DNA from: Ligula intestinalis | Lineage: Eukaryota > Platyhelminthes > Cestoda > Diphyllobothriidea > Diphyllobothriidae | Assembly: GCA_036362985.1 (NCBI GenBank) | Contig: JAYGXS010000004.1 | Span: forward strand, 11,762,930 to 11,826,929 | DNA: 64,000 nt | Direction of reading: 5' to 3' | Part shown: piece by piece, positions 1-12,300 of the stretch | How positions within the stretch are numbered: the first letter of the stretch is position 1 | Layout of the letters: the number at the start of each line of letters is the position of its first letter | Made by a program: the position numbers and the translations under genes | Notes under the pieces: generated by a model | Databases searched by the model: none | What the model saw: only the letters and a program-made list of their open reading frames with translations | Told to the model about the DNA's origin: nothing

Positions 1-371
1 TAGTGCTACTCGTTTGAAGAATGGACATTTCCGTGGTTACTCCGCGGTATTTGATTGCCTTCGACGAAAATGTTGATCGAAATCTAGGGTCTGACCCTTA
101 AAAGTTATGTCCCGTCCACCTACTTCAACGTCATGCACCTAATGATTTCCGCGATTATTTCCTTGACTAGCGCGGAAGCCCGGCTTCGCCTTGGGCTTCC
201 TTAGAAGTTGTTGCCCCTTATGTAGGTAAACCGTATATGAGAACTTCTTAAAATAATTATGTTCAGTTTAATTTTATTAGGTTAATACTTTTGAATTCCC
301 TCTTTGTACATAGCTGTAATGCAGAACATGTGGCGTTTCCAGTAATGGAACTACGATAAGGGGGGCAGAAC
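1..371. repeat. Dispersed repeat X copy (~245-371) and unassigned sequence
   Basis: From about 245 to 371 the sequence resembles stretches at 4128-4312, 24660-24860 and 34880-34980, sharing a CTTTGAAxTCCCT core followed by TTGTACA-type sequence. It truncates the Helitron coding homology. I see nothing recognisable in 1-244. Confidence 0.45.
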
Positions 372-2099
372 CTTTGCTGATGTACTTGCAGACGTACTTG
401 ATGGACTTCGCTGAGTTGCAAAATTCAACATGGATGTGGGCGTTGAATACTTTTGACAGTAGGGGGCAATACGGCACAATCCAACGGTTATCAATTACCA
501 CCCCACCGGTTCGCCTTTCATTGATAACTGCTTCGAGTCCGCCAATCTCAGGTTGTCACCAGCTTGACGGCAAGATGAAAAGTTGACCACGACCAGCATT
601 ATCACCAACATCAGTAAGGATATTGCCTCTAAGGTGGATGTAGTTGTCCACGCGAAGTTCTTTCTGTTGTGTGCGAAAATAGAAAAGTCGCTCTGTTTCC
701 ATTTTGGCAAACATATCAACAGCAAGTTGAAGGAACAACGTTTTTAATCGACAAAGTAGGTTGTAAGATCGTTCTCGAATCATAAAGTGATATGAGTAGA
801 AGGCTTTTAAACTGACTGTTTCATGGATGCCTATTTGAAGTGGTAACCGTCTTCACCATTAACAAGCATGAGAGGATATTGCAAAGCGTCGTATGAACGG
901 TGTTGCTCATATATCCTTTGCAGTATATCGTCTTTCCTTCTCAAGACAATATCCCTGTTGCCATGCTATGTTGCTGAAATGATGATGGCCACCTCGTTAC
1001 ATGTGGGAGCATTAAATCTTCTTGGATGTTCTCCACGAGGACTTCTATCGGCATCTATGACAATAGTTGAGTCGATGGAAGCGTGCATCTCCGAGGCGGA
1101 CTTGAAACTGTTAACGTAGCTGTTGCTTTGGTGTAGCCTGTCTTGAAGGGAAAATATTATGTGATGCTTCAAGTCTGGGTACACTCAGGATCAGCTTCGA
1201 GCCTGCAGGTTGATGTCTTCTACGAAGTATATCTGTAGAAATTTCGGCTCGCCATCAGGAGGAGGTAGAAACGATCCAATCCGGTCGCAAACTTGGCCTT
1301 CCACCTTAAAGGTTGGCATAAATCCAACCTCATGAACAATGTTGGCACCAAAAGAGGTCATTTGAAACGCCCACTTGTGCTTTCTAATTTTTGAAGGAAA
1401 ATTTTTCGAGTCGTCGGCATCACCAGCAAGCAATGTTTGGAGTATTTCTGATGGATGGGGGAAGATATGCAGGAGAACTTTTCCGTTGGAACGGCACATG
1501 CCATTTGTGTCACTAGTCCATTTTTTCGTCTGACAATGCCCACAAACTTACACCATCTTCCCAATGGAAACATTTGCATCTCCCGCATAACCCAGACTTG
1601 GGTTGTAATTGAGAGAGGCTTTGTTCCATACTTGAGCATTTATGGAAGCATATCACGGGCCAGGGTAGCCAAACCGTACGTGAAGTGGTTGCGAACTTGT
1701 GTTTTCAGCATCAGTGGGCCGTTGATCCACTCTTTGTGATGCTTGCATAGCCAGACGTGCGCTTCTATGTCTAAGTAATTCGTTTTGCCGACGTTGCGAA
1801 TCTTTTATTCTACCTAGCTCCCTTCTTTTCAGAGTTTGGACTTCAGTTTTTTGGGAGCGATTAGTTTGAGGGTGAATCGCGTCTTCGTGCCTTCGTTGGA
1901 GCATTTGCTCTTCGGTTTCTTGGGAATTATTAGTTTGATGGCGAATCGTATCTTTGAGTCTTCTTTGCAGCATCTGATCTTCAATTTCTTTGGAGCGTCG
2001 ATATCGCTGACGCATAGCATTAGTCGCCAGGCGAAGCCGTCTTTCTGCCTGTGCTTCTTGTGAATGTCTATTAACATTGGCAAGTCTCTTCTGTTCCAT
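372..2099 (-). mobile_element. Helitron remnant lacking the Rep catalytic centre
   Basis: Minus-strand reading frames give Helitron protein landmarks in order. A basic Arg-rich N-terminus lies at 2099-1653. Helitron-like N domain blocks at 1499-1191 include SFGANIVHEVG and a GQVCDRIGSFLP motif. Then come RSPRGEHPRRFNAPTCNEVA (1100-980), SYDALQYPL...GEDGYH (~920-840), YNLLCRLKTLF...VDMFAK and LFILPSS (780-570), and DNRWIVPY...KYVCKYISKG (500-375). Frames shift several times. LPSSW is followed within ~20 codons by ERRTGG-VIDNRW, so the long segment that normally holds the HUH histidines is missing. Below ~372 an unrelated dispersed repeat begins. No helicase portion is seen. It lies in the XPO5 intron after exon 11. 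Confidence 0.8.
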
Positions 2100-2933
2100 C
2101 CTCTGAACTTGTGTTCTCGTGGCTGCTCTAATTCCTTTTCTACCTAATGAGGTAGAACCTACAAATAGTTTCTTATTCTGAACAAAATAACATTGGGCAG
2201 AAAAGAAGTATGTTCACAACGTTACATTCAGTCACCGGCCCATCATCGTATGTCGGGTTGTTTGTGTTCAGAACATTTCTGACGGCATCACCGTTGTCCA
2301 TAATGATAGTTTATAAAGGTTAGAATGAAAGTGTAGGGATTTATGTGGTAGGCCATTCAATCTAATCTAAGAGATAGCCCGCGACAACATACGCGTAAGC
2401 AAAGGGAGGATGGTCCAAATGATAGCAGGTCAATGGGTTTAGGTCAGTGAGTATGAAACCCCTTCCCCACCCCCGCCCACCCCCCGTAGCATATTCACAT
2501 CCGGCTGTCACGTCGGGTGTCAATCGCGAGTTTGAAACACCTGCCTGCCATCAATGATAAAGGGGACAAAAATAGACACAGTGACACCAGCACTGTCCGC
2601 TGTGATCGACGTACAGACTGGCGCGCGAAAGGCGGGCGGCGCGCGTGACTAATATACGGACAGGACCGCATGCCCTGCTTGCGCGCGTGTGTGCCTACAC
2701 TCCGTGATCGACTTAAAAACAGATGCCATCCACCAATGATAATGGAAGTCCACACAGAGACAGACAAGACTTTTATTAAGTATACAGAAATACATAAAGA
2801 TTCGGGGTCCAGATATGTTATCGCGTTCATCGGCTCCCAAAGAAGAGGAAGAGGGGGCGGTTTCATGGACGAAATTATATATAATAATTAGAATATAATA
2901 ATTTCATATATATTATAATATGTATGCACTTAC
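2100..2933. other. XPO5 intronic sequence with a Penelope pLTR-like fragment
   Basis: A run of C and G at 2460-2490 is low complexity. At about 2790-2875 the sequence resembles the Penelope pLTR tail at 11975-12040 (CCCAAAGAAGA followed by a TTCATGGAC string), in the same orientation as that copy. AT-rich sequence at 2873-2920 follows. No coding region seen. Confidence 0.5.
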
Positions 2934-3301
2934 CTGCATCAGCAACTGGAGGAGAACGGCATTAGCTTGATCATGCAGGGGCGACACTAGGTTACACAGC
3001 ACGCCGAGGTAGTTCCGGCGCACAAAGGGGTCGAGCGGTAGAACTGCAGTGTCTGAGCTGAAGAGACCGGCGTTCTTTTCAATATACGCGGCGAGCATCT
3101 GCAGAGCAGAAGCGCGGTCACTGTCGGAAGCAGCGTTGCTGCTGGCTGGTTCCTTGAGCGCGCCCAAGGGCTGTTGTCGCCGATCGGGCCGTTTGCTCAG
3201 ACTAGCCGACAGCAGCTTATCGGTTATAAAGGCCAGAGCGTCCCACTGAAGGGCCAGGGCGCAGGTAGGATTAACAAGAGTCTGTGATGGGTACAGGAAA
3301 T
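2934..3301 (-). CDS. XPO5: XPO5 exon 11
   Basis: A 368-nt exon with acceptor CCACCAG and donor GTAAGT, entering in the phase left by exon 10 (split Asp codon) and leaving in phase 0. It encodes ALALQWDALAFITDKLL, then SALQMLAAYIEK and a C-terminal stretch ending LLLQLLMQ. These correspond to the exportin-5 segment around its VQWEAM-type motif. The next exon would lie left of the window; 1-2933 holds only repeats. Confidence 0.82.
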
Positions 3302-6300
3302 CTGGTGGCGGAGGTTACCAGAAAAAAAAGAGCAATCATTGGAGGACGGATTAAGGAAACGTAAACTATCGCGGAAAAAAACACATTATTCTTTGACAAA
3401 CCCACTTAAAAGTTCAAAGAATCGGAAGAATAGAATATCAGAAGATTAAGAGAGGCGACAAGTTTTGGCTCAGTAGCTACCAACAAGTGAAAAGCGCAAA
3501 TCCCTGTCAAGGGCTGGATGACGGGCCTGAAGGCGATAAATGCTGCGAGCAAGTAACCGACGAGTTGGTCGCTCTTCGGAATGCTGAATGTTTTTTCATA
3601 GGCGAGTCTATAGTATATGCTGGAGGGGGGAGATTCCAACTAGGTATAGCTAGTAGGTTTAGGGTGTGCTTGGGGGGAAAGGGGGGTATGCCTGTAGACC
3701 TTTAATATACTAATGTATACCGCGAACATAAATTGATTCCTAAGGAAATCAAAAAGCTGAATAGAAATTTTATCGACTTCTACTTAAAAAGCTGTCCTGT
3801 TCATACAAACATGGCTGGCGAATACATAAAGCTGACGTAGGTCGTTAATCTGAGTCGAATCCCACTGAGGTCGCCGAGGTTTTCTCAGCTGGGTCCAATG
3901 AAGTATTAAAATCTGTCCAACTTCTGCTAATAAAAAAGCGTCCCGTAGTCATCTGGTTTATTCTAGATTGTTAAGGAGTTTTGGCAGATTTGCTTGATTT
4001 TAGTTGACCCAATTGTGAAAAAAAACACGCATAGCAGTGAGGGCCTTAACACCGACGCCGCGAGTTTTTTTCGCAATTGGGTCAACTAAAACATTCTAGA
4101 TTGATCACTTAGGAAATCCTCATTGGGCAGTCAGGTCAGGTTTTATTGAGGGAAATATAGGTAAATACCTTTGAACTCCCTATTGGTACAGGACAGTTTT
4201 TTTCAATGCATTTGATCTGCAGAACATTTCAGAACAGTGGCGTTGCCAGCAATTTGAATTTTGGCACGGGAGGGCCGATAGTGAAAAAACTCCTCAGGCA
4301 TTGTTCAGAAGTCTAGGGGTTTGAATGCCATCAGCTAACCGCATCAGAATTGGGGAAGTTCATACGTCGCGACTACCGATGAGGATCTTGTATTTCCGTT
4401 GGCTAGTGTCGATTGTAGTAAAGCCCTTTCCTTGATTGAATGGGTTCGAATCTTACCGAGGCCGCAAAGTTTTTCACAATTGGGTCAAATGAATTAAACC
4501 AATATCAACCTTAGTAGCAGTTGCAGTACTGCGCTAGGCTGTGTAAATCATTAGCTCTTAGGAAACCAGTGGGAAATAGGTGTTTGGATGCAAATATTGG
4601 CGGAATTATTCCATGTCTTTGAATTCAGTTCAAAACATGAGGGCAATCGATAAGTGGCTTACCTGAGGGGGAAAGCTGTTGTTCCAGAAGCCTTGTATGC
4701 CAGTTGAGTAGGTGACTTAGAACTGCGGCCGGCCAAATGCAAGCAAGAGGATACCAGATCCGACTCTTAATCGCGGTTCGCAGACCTGAAGAATAAGACG
4801 GGGACAGTCTGTATAGAGTGTCTGTCAGCGCAGATAACAGAAACCAAGAGGTCAAAAGGCGGCCAAGAGTCTTGAAAAGACAGCAAGTCTAGCAATAAAC
4901 ACCGGAGTGTCAGGGCAGACCAAGCCAATTCACGGGCTATTAATCATATCATACATTGCCTTCCCCGCTTGAAATTCACCGTGTGGGTGCTAGGAAACAA
5001 GCAGGTGCGAAGGAAAAGCGACAGATTTGCTTACCAGTCAAAAAAGTTCGATACTCATCTTTTTCGACGTGAGCCTGCACCCAAGCGGCGTAGGGTTCGG
5101 AAGGCAATGGATAGTTGCGCTAAAGAAATTTAAAACAAAACCATTTTAAATGCATGACAGATGCTGGAACGAGAGAAAAAAGAGAGCCAACTGTCTAAAG
5201 AGGCGGGCAGGTTATCCGGAAAATAATATAACCTTATACCAAGTCACGCGTAGTGTTCACAGATTCCGCTTAGATACGGGATGAAATACCATTATTGGGC
5301 TCGCTTACGAACGCCGGCAAATTTAGATAAACAGGTAATGGGCATTTAAGTTTCATTTATCTCTGTTGCACACAAACGCGCATTAGTTGATACAATCAGA
5401 TGTGGGTACTGCAGTGAACACCGTCTCGCAGACGGCGATCTAACCAGAATTTTAGTCTGTCAACCAGTCAGCAAAGAATTTTCACTGTTTTGGCCCTTTT
5501 CGCTTAAGTAATAACACTAAACAGGCAGCTGAATAAAAGCGCGAAATTCTGGGAAAAAAATTCCCTAAGAGCTAATGCAGAACGCGAACTACCAGCTGTA
5601 TCGTTCCGTAGAAGGGAAAATGTTAGCAGCACCCTCGAATCAAGGTTCTCTATTATTTCACTCCCAAAAGTATTTGGATGGCATGTAGAAATAACAGAAA
5701 AAGGTTGAGATCTTCTAATGTTCATTTTGTCGAGGTTGTTTTTGTTCAGTATTTCGTCATCACATTGCCAAACGCAGCAGAAACCAATATTATGCATCAA
5801 TACTACTGTTCATCATCAGCATTGGTTTACTCGTGAGCTGAAATGCATACATCAAGAAATATTATTGACATCATTGCGGGAGCTCGACCACATTGGCTGA
5901 AAATGTTTAAAAAATCCAGACGAAATTGTTGCATGAGTCCCGTGACTATCATGAGCTTTCAGATTTCGGCGTCCAGATGGACATACCTGCCAAGGACTTT
6001 GATAGCGTTAAATCAATGGACTACGTAGTTGAAGAGACGTATGAGGACAGCTAAAGCTTGTCTCATGCCAAATTCAACTACAGCATGGCTGAGTGTTGCT
6101 TGGGTTATGCAAACTCGCACCACTCCCCTCCCCCCCCCCTCCTTAGCACTTCAAAAAATCTGAAGAAAGACCGGATACTAACAAAAAGAACTAGGAACAA
6201 ACTTGACTAGAAGCCTGTATTTCTTGTCCAATAGAGCCTACTTTGGACAATGTACAGACTAGGGTCCAAACGTCGTTTCATGGTATTACTGAGGAAAAGT

Positions 6301-9300
6301 GCACGAGGTGCTCTGCTATTGGACGCCAGAAAAAATAAAAGTCAAGCATTTCGATAGGCATTATCGCTTCGCCATCCAGCTGGAAAATACGCATACGCAA
6401 AAGTGGAATAACAGAAGGTAAAATACGAGTATAGGAGCCCACCTTCCACGGCCTTACGCTTAAGTTCAGGTAGGGTGCATATCCTCGACATCCAACCCTA
6501 GCCCTTAACTTTGGGAAAGTTAGCGCAAGGTCATCATATGTGCGTACGGTTGACCATATTACGTGACGTATGTGGTGTTAATACTAATCTGACACTCGTT
6601 CACCCCCTTTCCGCTCATTCTTGTTGATTAACATTCATTCCTACCTTATCACACTCGTTGATTACCGTTCACCCCTACCTTCTTACACTCGTTGATTAAC
6701 ATTCACCCCTGCCTTCCTACGAACGCTTGATGTTTGCGTATATAATCCTAACCGCTCTTCATCCATTGTTAGTTCGCGTACGACAATTATTTGATGAGTA
6801 TAGCCCAATTCTAGGGTACTCGACTTTTCATTCTTCTCGACTGTTCGGCTATTGCGTACTGAATAACTCGAGTATATCCCAATCAAGACAATTTACTCAT
6901 CTTATAACTCAGAATGGATCGACTCCTCAAACCAGAACGCTTTGATGTGGATCCGAATGCTCCGGACGCTTCCAAACAATGGAATCACTGGTTCTGCACA
7001 TTCGAGAACTTTATGACAACTATCGAATGCTTAAAAGCCAAACAAATTGAGTGTCCTGACCAACTACGTCTCTCCGACCGTTTGGGAGTACATCAACGAA
7101 TGCACCGCTTACGAAGATACAATTAAGGCACTGTAGGAGTTATACTCAACACCTAAAAACGAGATCTTCGCTCGCCACCTTCTGGCGACCTGTAAACAAG
7201 AGGGTGGACAAACTGTCGATCAGTTTGCTCAGAAACTGAAGCCTCTGGCTAAAGACTGTGAGTTAAAAGCAGTTACTGCACAACAAAACCGCGATGACGC
7301 CATAAGAGATGCTTTTATTAGTGGTCTTTTATCTAACCAAATTCGACAAAGACTGCTGGAACAGAAAACCCTAGATTTTCAAACAGCGTTCGATCGAGCA
7401 AGATCTCTGGAATTGGCCGAAAAGCAGTCTTTATCCTATCAAAATCCTCCAACAACCTCATTCACTGCCACCACTGAGGTGTGCGAAACTCCGTGCAGTC
7501 TTAACAAATCTGCGGACATCACAGCTTCCAGTCCGTCGTACAATAAATGTTTCTTTTGTGGGTATGACAAACGCCCTCGTTCGAAGTGTCCCGCACGCGA
7601 CGTGTTGTGCAAAGGATGCGGCAAAAAGAGACACTTCCAAAAGGTGTTTATGGCATCGCGAAACAGAAGAACCCTTTCCTCTACCCACCCCACTATTTCC
7701 GCCATCGCATCGGCTACTGCACCAGACTGCCTTTTAAGTGCAGTAGTTGTACTACAGATCAATGGGGCTAACTTCGAAGCCTTAATAGACACAGGTAGCT
7801 CGGAGAGCTACGTCTTGTCCTCGGTAGTACTCAAAAATAATTGGAAAATCCACCACTCGAACCAAAATATCTATGGCCACTAGCGCTCTAACGAGCGCCA
7901 CACAGGGACACGTTTTCGTCTCCATTAAATACAAAGGTGCCGTCTACGAAAAGTTCAGGCTATCGATCTTGCCAAATTGATGTGCCGACATATTACTTGG
8001 CCATGACTTTCTTCGCCTACATAGAAGCGTCGAAATTCCTTTAGGTGGACCTAAACCTACATTCTCACCCTGTTCTGTTGCTTCCGCCTGCGTCGAACCT
8101 CCCTGTTTATTTCCTAATCTAACCCCGGACTGTAAGCCAATTGCAACAAAATCTCGTCGACACACTAACGTTGATGAAAGGTTTATTCAGGAAGAAATTC
8201 GTCATCTTTTGGCTGATGGAGCAATTGAGCCTTCTTCTTCCCCCTGGCGAGCCCAAGTCCTGGTGGTAGCCACTGAAAATCACAAAAGGCGAATGGTTGT
8301 TGATTATAGCCAGACGATCAACAAATACACTCTACTCGATGCCTATTCATCTCCCAAGATAGACGAAATGATTGAAAATATTGCCAACTACGACACCTAT
8401 GGCACTCTTGATCTCAAGAGCGCGTATCACCAGATACCTATCCGGGCAGACGAAAGACCATACACTGCCTTCGAAGCTTGTGGACGTTTGTATCAATTTT
8501 TTCGAATCCCGTTTGGGGTCACCAACGGAGTTGCGTGTTTCCAACGGACCACTGATGATATAATTACACGCGAACACCTCAGGGATGTGTTTGTTTATGT
8601 AGACAATATCGTCATTTGTGGAAACGGCATCACAGAACACAATTCAAACCTTCAAAAATGCCTCAACGTTGCCGCAAAATATGGACTCACTTTCAAGCAA
8701 GCAAAAAGCGTCATCGCTTCTCATCAAATAAAGCTTCTTGGTTACGAAGTGTCCAAAGGTAACATCAGACCGGATCCAGATCGTCTGAAACCCTTGCGTG
8801 AGATGGCTGCTCCAAACGATATACAGTCACAACAACGAGCCGCTGGATTGTTTGCTTACTATTCGCAATGGATATTCCACTTCTCAGATAAGATCCATCT
8901 GCTTATCCACAACAAAACTTTTCCTCTACCACCAGAAGTACTTGAAAGGCTTGAAGCACTTAAAGAAGAACTTGCGAAGGCCACGATCGCTACCGTCTAA
9001 TATAAAATCCCACTGGCTGTTGAGACTGACGCTTCAGACGTCGCACTTGCTGCCACACTGAACCAGAATGGTCGACCAGTAGCATTTTTTCGCGCAGTCT
9101 ATCACCAAACGAGCGACACCATTCTGCGGTCGAGAAAGAAGCGTATGCCGTAGTGGAATCCATACGTAAATGGAAACATTTTCTTCTCTACAATCATTTT
9201 AAACTAATTACAGATCAACGTTCTGTTGCTTTTATCTATGGTAATCAACAAAAAGGGAAGGTGAAGAATGAAAAGATTGAACGCTGGAGATTGGAATTAT

Positions 9301-12300
9301 CGCCATTCAAGTTTGAAATTATTTACAGACCTGGCAAAGAAACCCGTGCAGCTGATACCCTTTCCCGTAGTTGTTGTGGGGCCATGCTAACGGATGTCAA
9401 TCTGAAGGAACTACACACATCTCTGTGCCATCCTGGGATCTCTCGGTTATCACACTTTGTCCGAGCTAGAAATCCACCCTTTTCGATGGAAGAGATTCGT
9501 AATGTTGTTAAAAGATATCCAACGTGTTGTGAAGTCAAACCCCGTTTCTTCAAAACACAAGGCCAGCTAATAAAAGCCACTCAACCCTTCGAGCGGCTGT
9601 CACTCGACTTTAAGGGTCCACTTCCGTCTATGACCCACAATCGTTATCTGCTGACGATTATTGATGAATACTTCCGTTTCCCGTTCGGATTCGCCTGTTC
9701 CGAACAATCTGCAGAAACCATTATTAAATGTTTATGCCAACTCTTTGCCATTTTCGGTACTCCTTCATACGTACACACCGATCTAGGATCTTTATTTATG
9801 TCGAACGACGTACAACAATTTCTCCATAATAGGGGGGGGTGGCGACGAGTAGGACAACTCCGTATAATCCCCAAGGAAACGGACACGTTGAATGTCTGAA
9901 CCAAACTTTGTGGAAGACCATTTTGCTTGCTTTGAAATCTAGAAATTTGCCTATAACAAACTTGGAATCCGTCCTCTTGGACGCTCTACACTCCATCAGG
10001 TCACTTCTATGTACCGCCACTAACGCGACACCACATGAAAGAATTTTTGCCTATAATCGGAGATCAACCACTGGAACTACTCTTCCTATGTGGCTCTATT
10101 CCCCTGGTCGAGTCCTATTGAAGAAGAGTAACCAACAGTCCAAATATGACCTGCTCTGTGAGGAAGTTGATCTACTCCAGTAAAACCCTCAGTACGCTCA
10201 TATACGATTTGACGATGGCAGAGAAGAGACAGTATCTGTTCGACTACTTGCTCCTAGAGGTGAAAAGGATATCATTGATCATCATCAGGAGACGGCCACC
10301 CCCTTAGACGAAAATTCCGTTCCACCTCCGCTTAACCAATCACCCAATGCCGAATTGGAAAACAGCACCGGCTGTACTGAAAACCAAGGTGTAACAACAC
10401 CTGATCATGACCATAATGAAGACGACCCACATGAGCATAACCTGGATACGTTAATAAAACAACAACAACGCGTCCATCCATACTGCCTTCGCAACCGAGA
10501 CGCTTAGGATTTATCCCACTCAAACTCTAGAGTAGATTTGTGAACATTATGCCCCTCACCTCTGGTACAAAATGTCCGCGCCGCAAAACAGCAGAAAAAA
10601 GTCGTACTTAGTGTAGCATAACTAGGGTTGAGGAAGCTCACGAAAGCATGATAACCAAAGAGAAGAATAATCACAGTAACTAGTTAAAGGATTTTCTCAT
10701 GTGTACTTGCACTCGAGCCTGAAATTTCAGATTTCAGCGATTTTGTCGTGGACTATTCATAGAGCAAAACTACTCCTACAGTTTTGAAGCACCTTCTTTA
10801 ATCCGACACAAACAATTGCTTCGGCAGCGTTTGGGGAAGACAATCATTCCATTGGATGGATTTGTTCACGACTATTGTCACTAACACTCACCTTTGTTCG
10901 AACAGGTTTGAGCTTGACGTTTCTCTCAGCAGATTTCTACCATACAGCAGACCCCTGGTCAGTACAGTTGAGATTGGACAAGGCATGCGCATCTTGTAGA
11001 CAAATGCAGTAGGTGGTCTGATTGTCATGAGAGAAAGCTGTCGGCGATCAGGGAGATTGAGGCGGCCACCGCAATATATACATAGTTAGAAAAACCAAGT
11101 CTTGGGGATTATGACGTTACTATAATGTTTTACTTGTAATCATATCAGAGTTTCCACCTACGAACAGATGTTGTGAACACATGCTAGAAGCATGCGTATG
11201 TACTAACAGGAAAAAGAGTGACCGTAAAATTTATAAGACAAAAATCCAAAATTACTAATGTCGTGGCATCACTCAACCAGTTTTTTTTCCTTGACAGATG
11301 TATAAGAGGGATTGTCTTGAAACTGACAGACGTACCAATATGCAATGTTCCGACCACAACTCGAGTAGCTGAGGCATGTATTTTGAGATACACTCAAGCA
11401 GAGAAGGGCTCGAAGACTCCAAGACGCTCTTGAAAAATTTCGACGCTTGCGCAGAGGCAATCTGGAAAAAAGGTTGGAAAAAGGGGACAGGGTAAAGGAC
11501 TAAAACCGAAATCACAGATCTAAGTGGAAATCATTAACAACAGCAGCAGCACCAGTCATTATCGTCATTGCGGTCACAAGCAACACAATCGAGATCATAG
11601 CTACTTTCCAGGGGCCATAAGCAGTGACGGCGCATCACCCTCAACAGTTCTGATTTGAATGCTAAGCCTAACAGGGTTTTCGTCAACAAAGGAGGCATCC
11701 CGAATAAAAACAAACGTTTTGAGGACTCATTCTTCTTGCTCCTATTACACTTCACTACATTCATGCGTACGATCAGCGAGTAAATATTCGATTCTAACCT
11801 AATCGGTGAACAGCAGAAAGGGCCGCTGCTGAGTAAATAACAGAGAACATCATGGCATAATTATATTCAATTAGAGTAGTTCCTCGACATTTGTCACTTA
11901 TATTTGCACAGAAGATTTGAAAGGATAAAGTGGAGAGATGTCGGTCAAAGAGGATACTGACGTATATATATATATCCCGCTCCCCATCCCCCAAAGAAGA
12001 TGAAGAAGAAAAGGCGCCTTCATGGACCACACTGTATTGGTGCTGACGTTTCGAAAACACGCTTGTTCCCATCATCAGAGTGGTAAGGTGATTGTTCCTG
12101 TTTGCCTTGATTTGGTTTGTCTTGCTGACTGTCTCGTATGATAGGGGTGTGTTACGTGCGCACGCTGGTCGTCGTGCTGGTTGTTGGGTTTGGCCCAATG
12201 CACCGACCCTGGTCATTCTGTTGGTCCTGGATTGGCCTCTGTCTCTCCGTGGGCGACTGCAGACGACCTCGCGTGACCCCCGTCATCCGCTCGGCTGTTG

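Larger units (their letters stand above)
3302..4662. other. XPO5 intron 10 filled with SINE and repeat fragments
   Basis: This intron holds SINE-tail fragments (3840-3915 and 4395-4495, each with a CCGAGG core followed by a variant of CACAATTGGGTC), an inverted pair at 3971-4092, and a copy of repeat X at 4128-4312. No exon-like ORF with splice sites is visible. Confidence 0.5.
6600..10510 (+). mobile_element. Gypsy-type LTR retrotransposon, degraded
   Basis: The domains run in Gypsy order. A gag start at 6914 is broken near 7125, and gag continues in another frame to ~7450. A CCHC knuckle (CFFCGYDKR...CKGCGKKRHF) lies at 7550-7640. The protease core is at 7780-7810 (ALIDTGSS). RT spans ~8190-9000 (LDLKSAYHQIPI, FFRIPFGV, YVDN at ~8600). 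RNase H is at ~9000-9360 (ETDASD, ITDQRSV, AADTLSR), and integrase at ~9390-10180 (HPG, DFKGPLP, DEYFRFP, YNPQGNGHVE). Stops and frameshifts occur throughout, including one near a G-run at 9832-9838. The RT active site YxDD reads YVDN. It sits in sense opposite to the host XPO5 gene. Confidence 0.88.
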
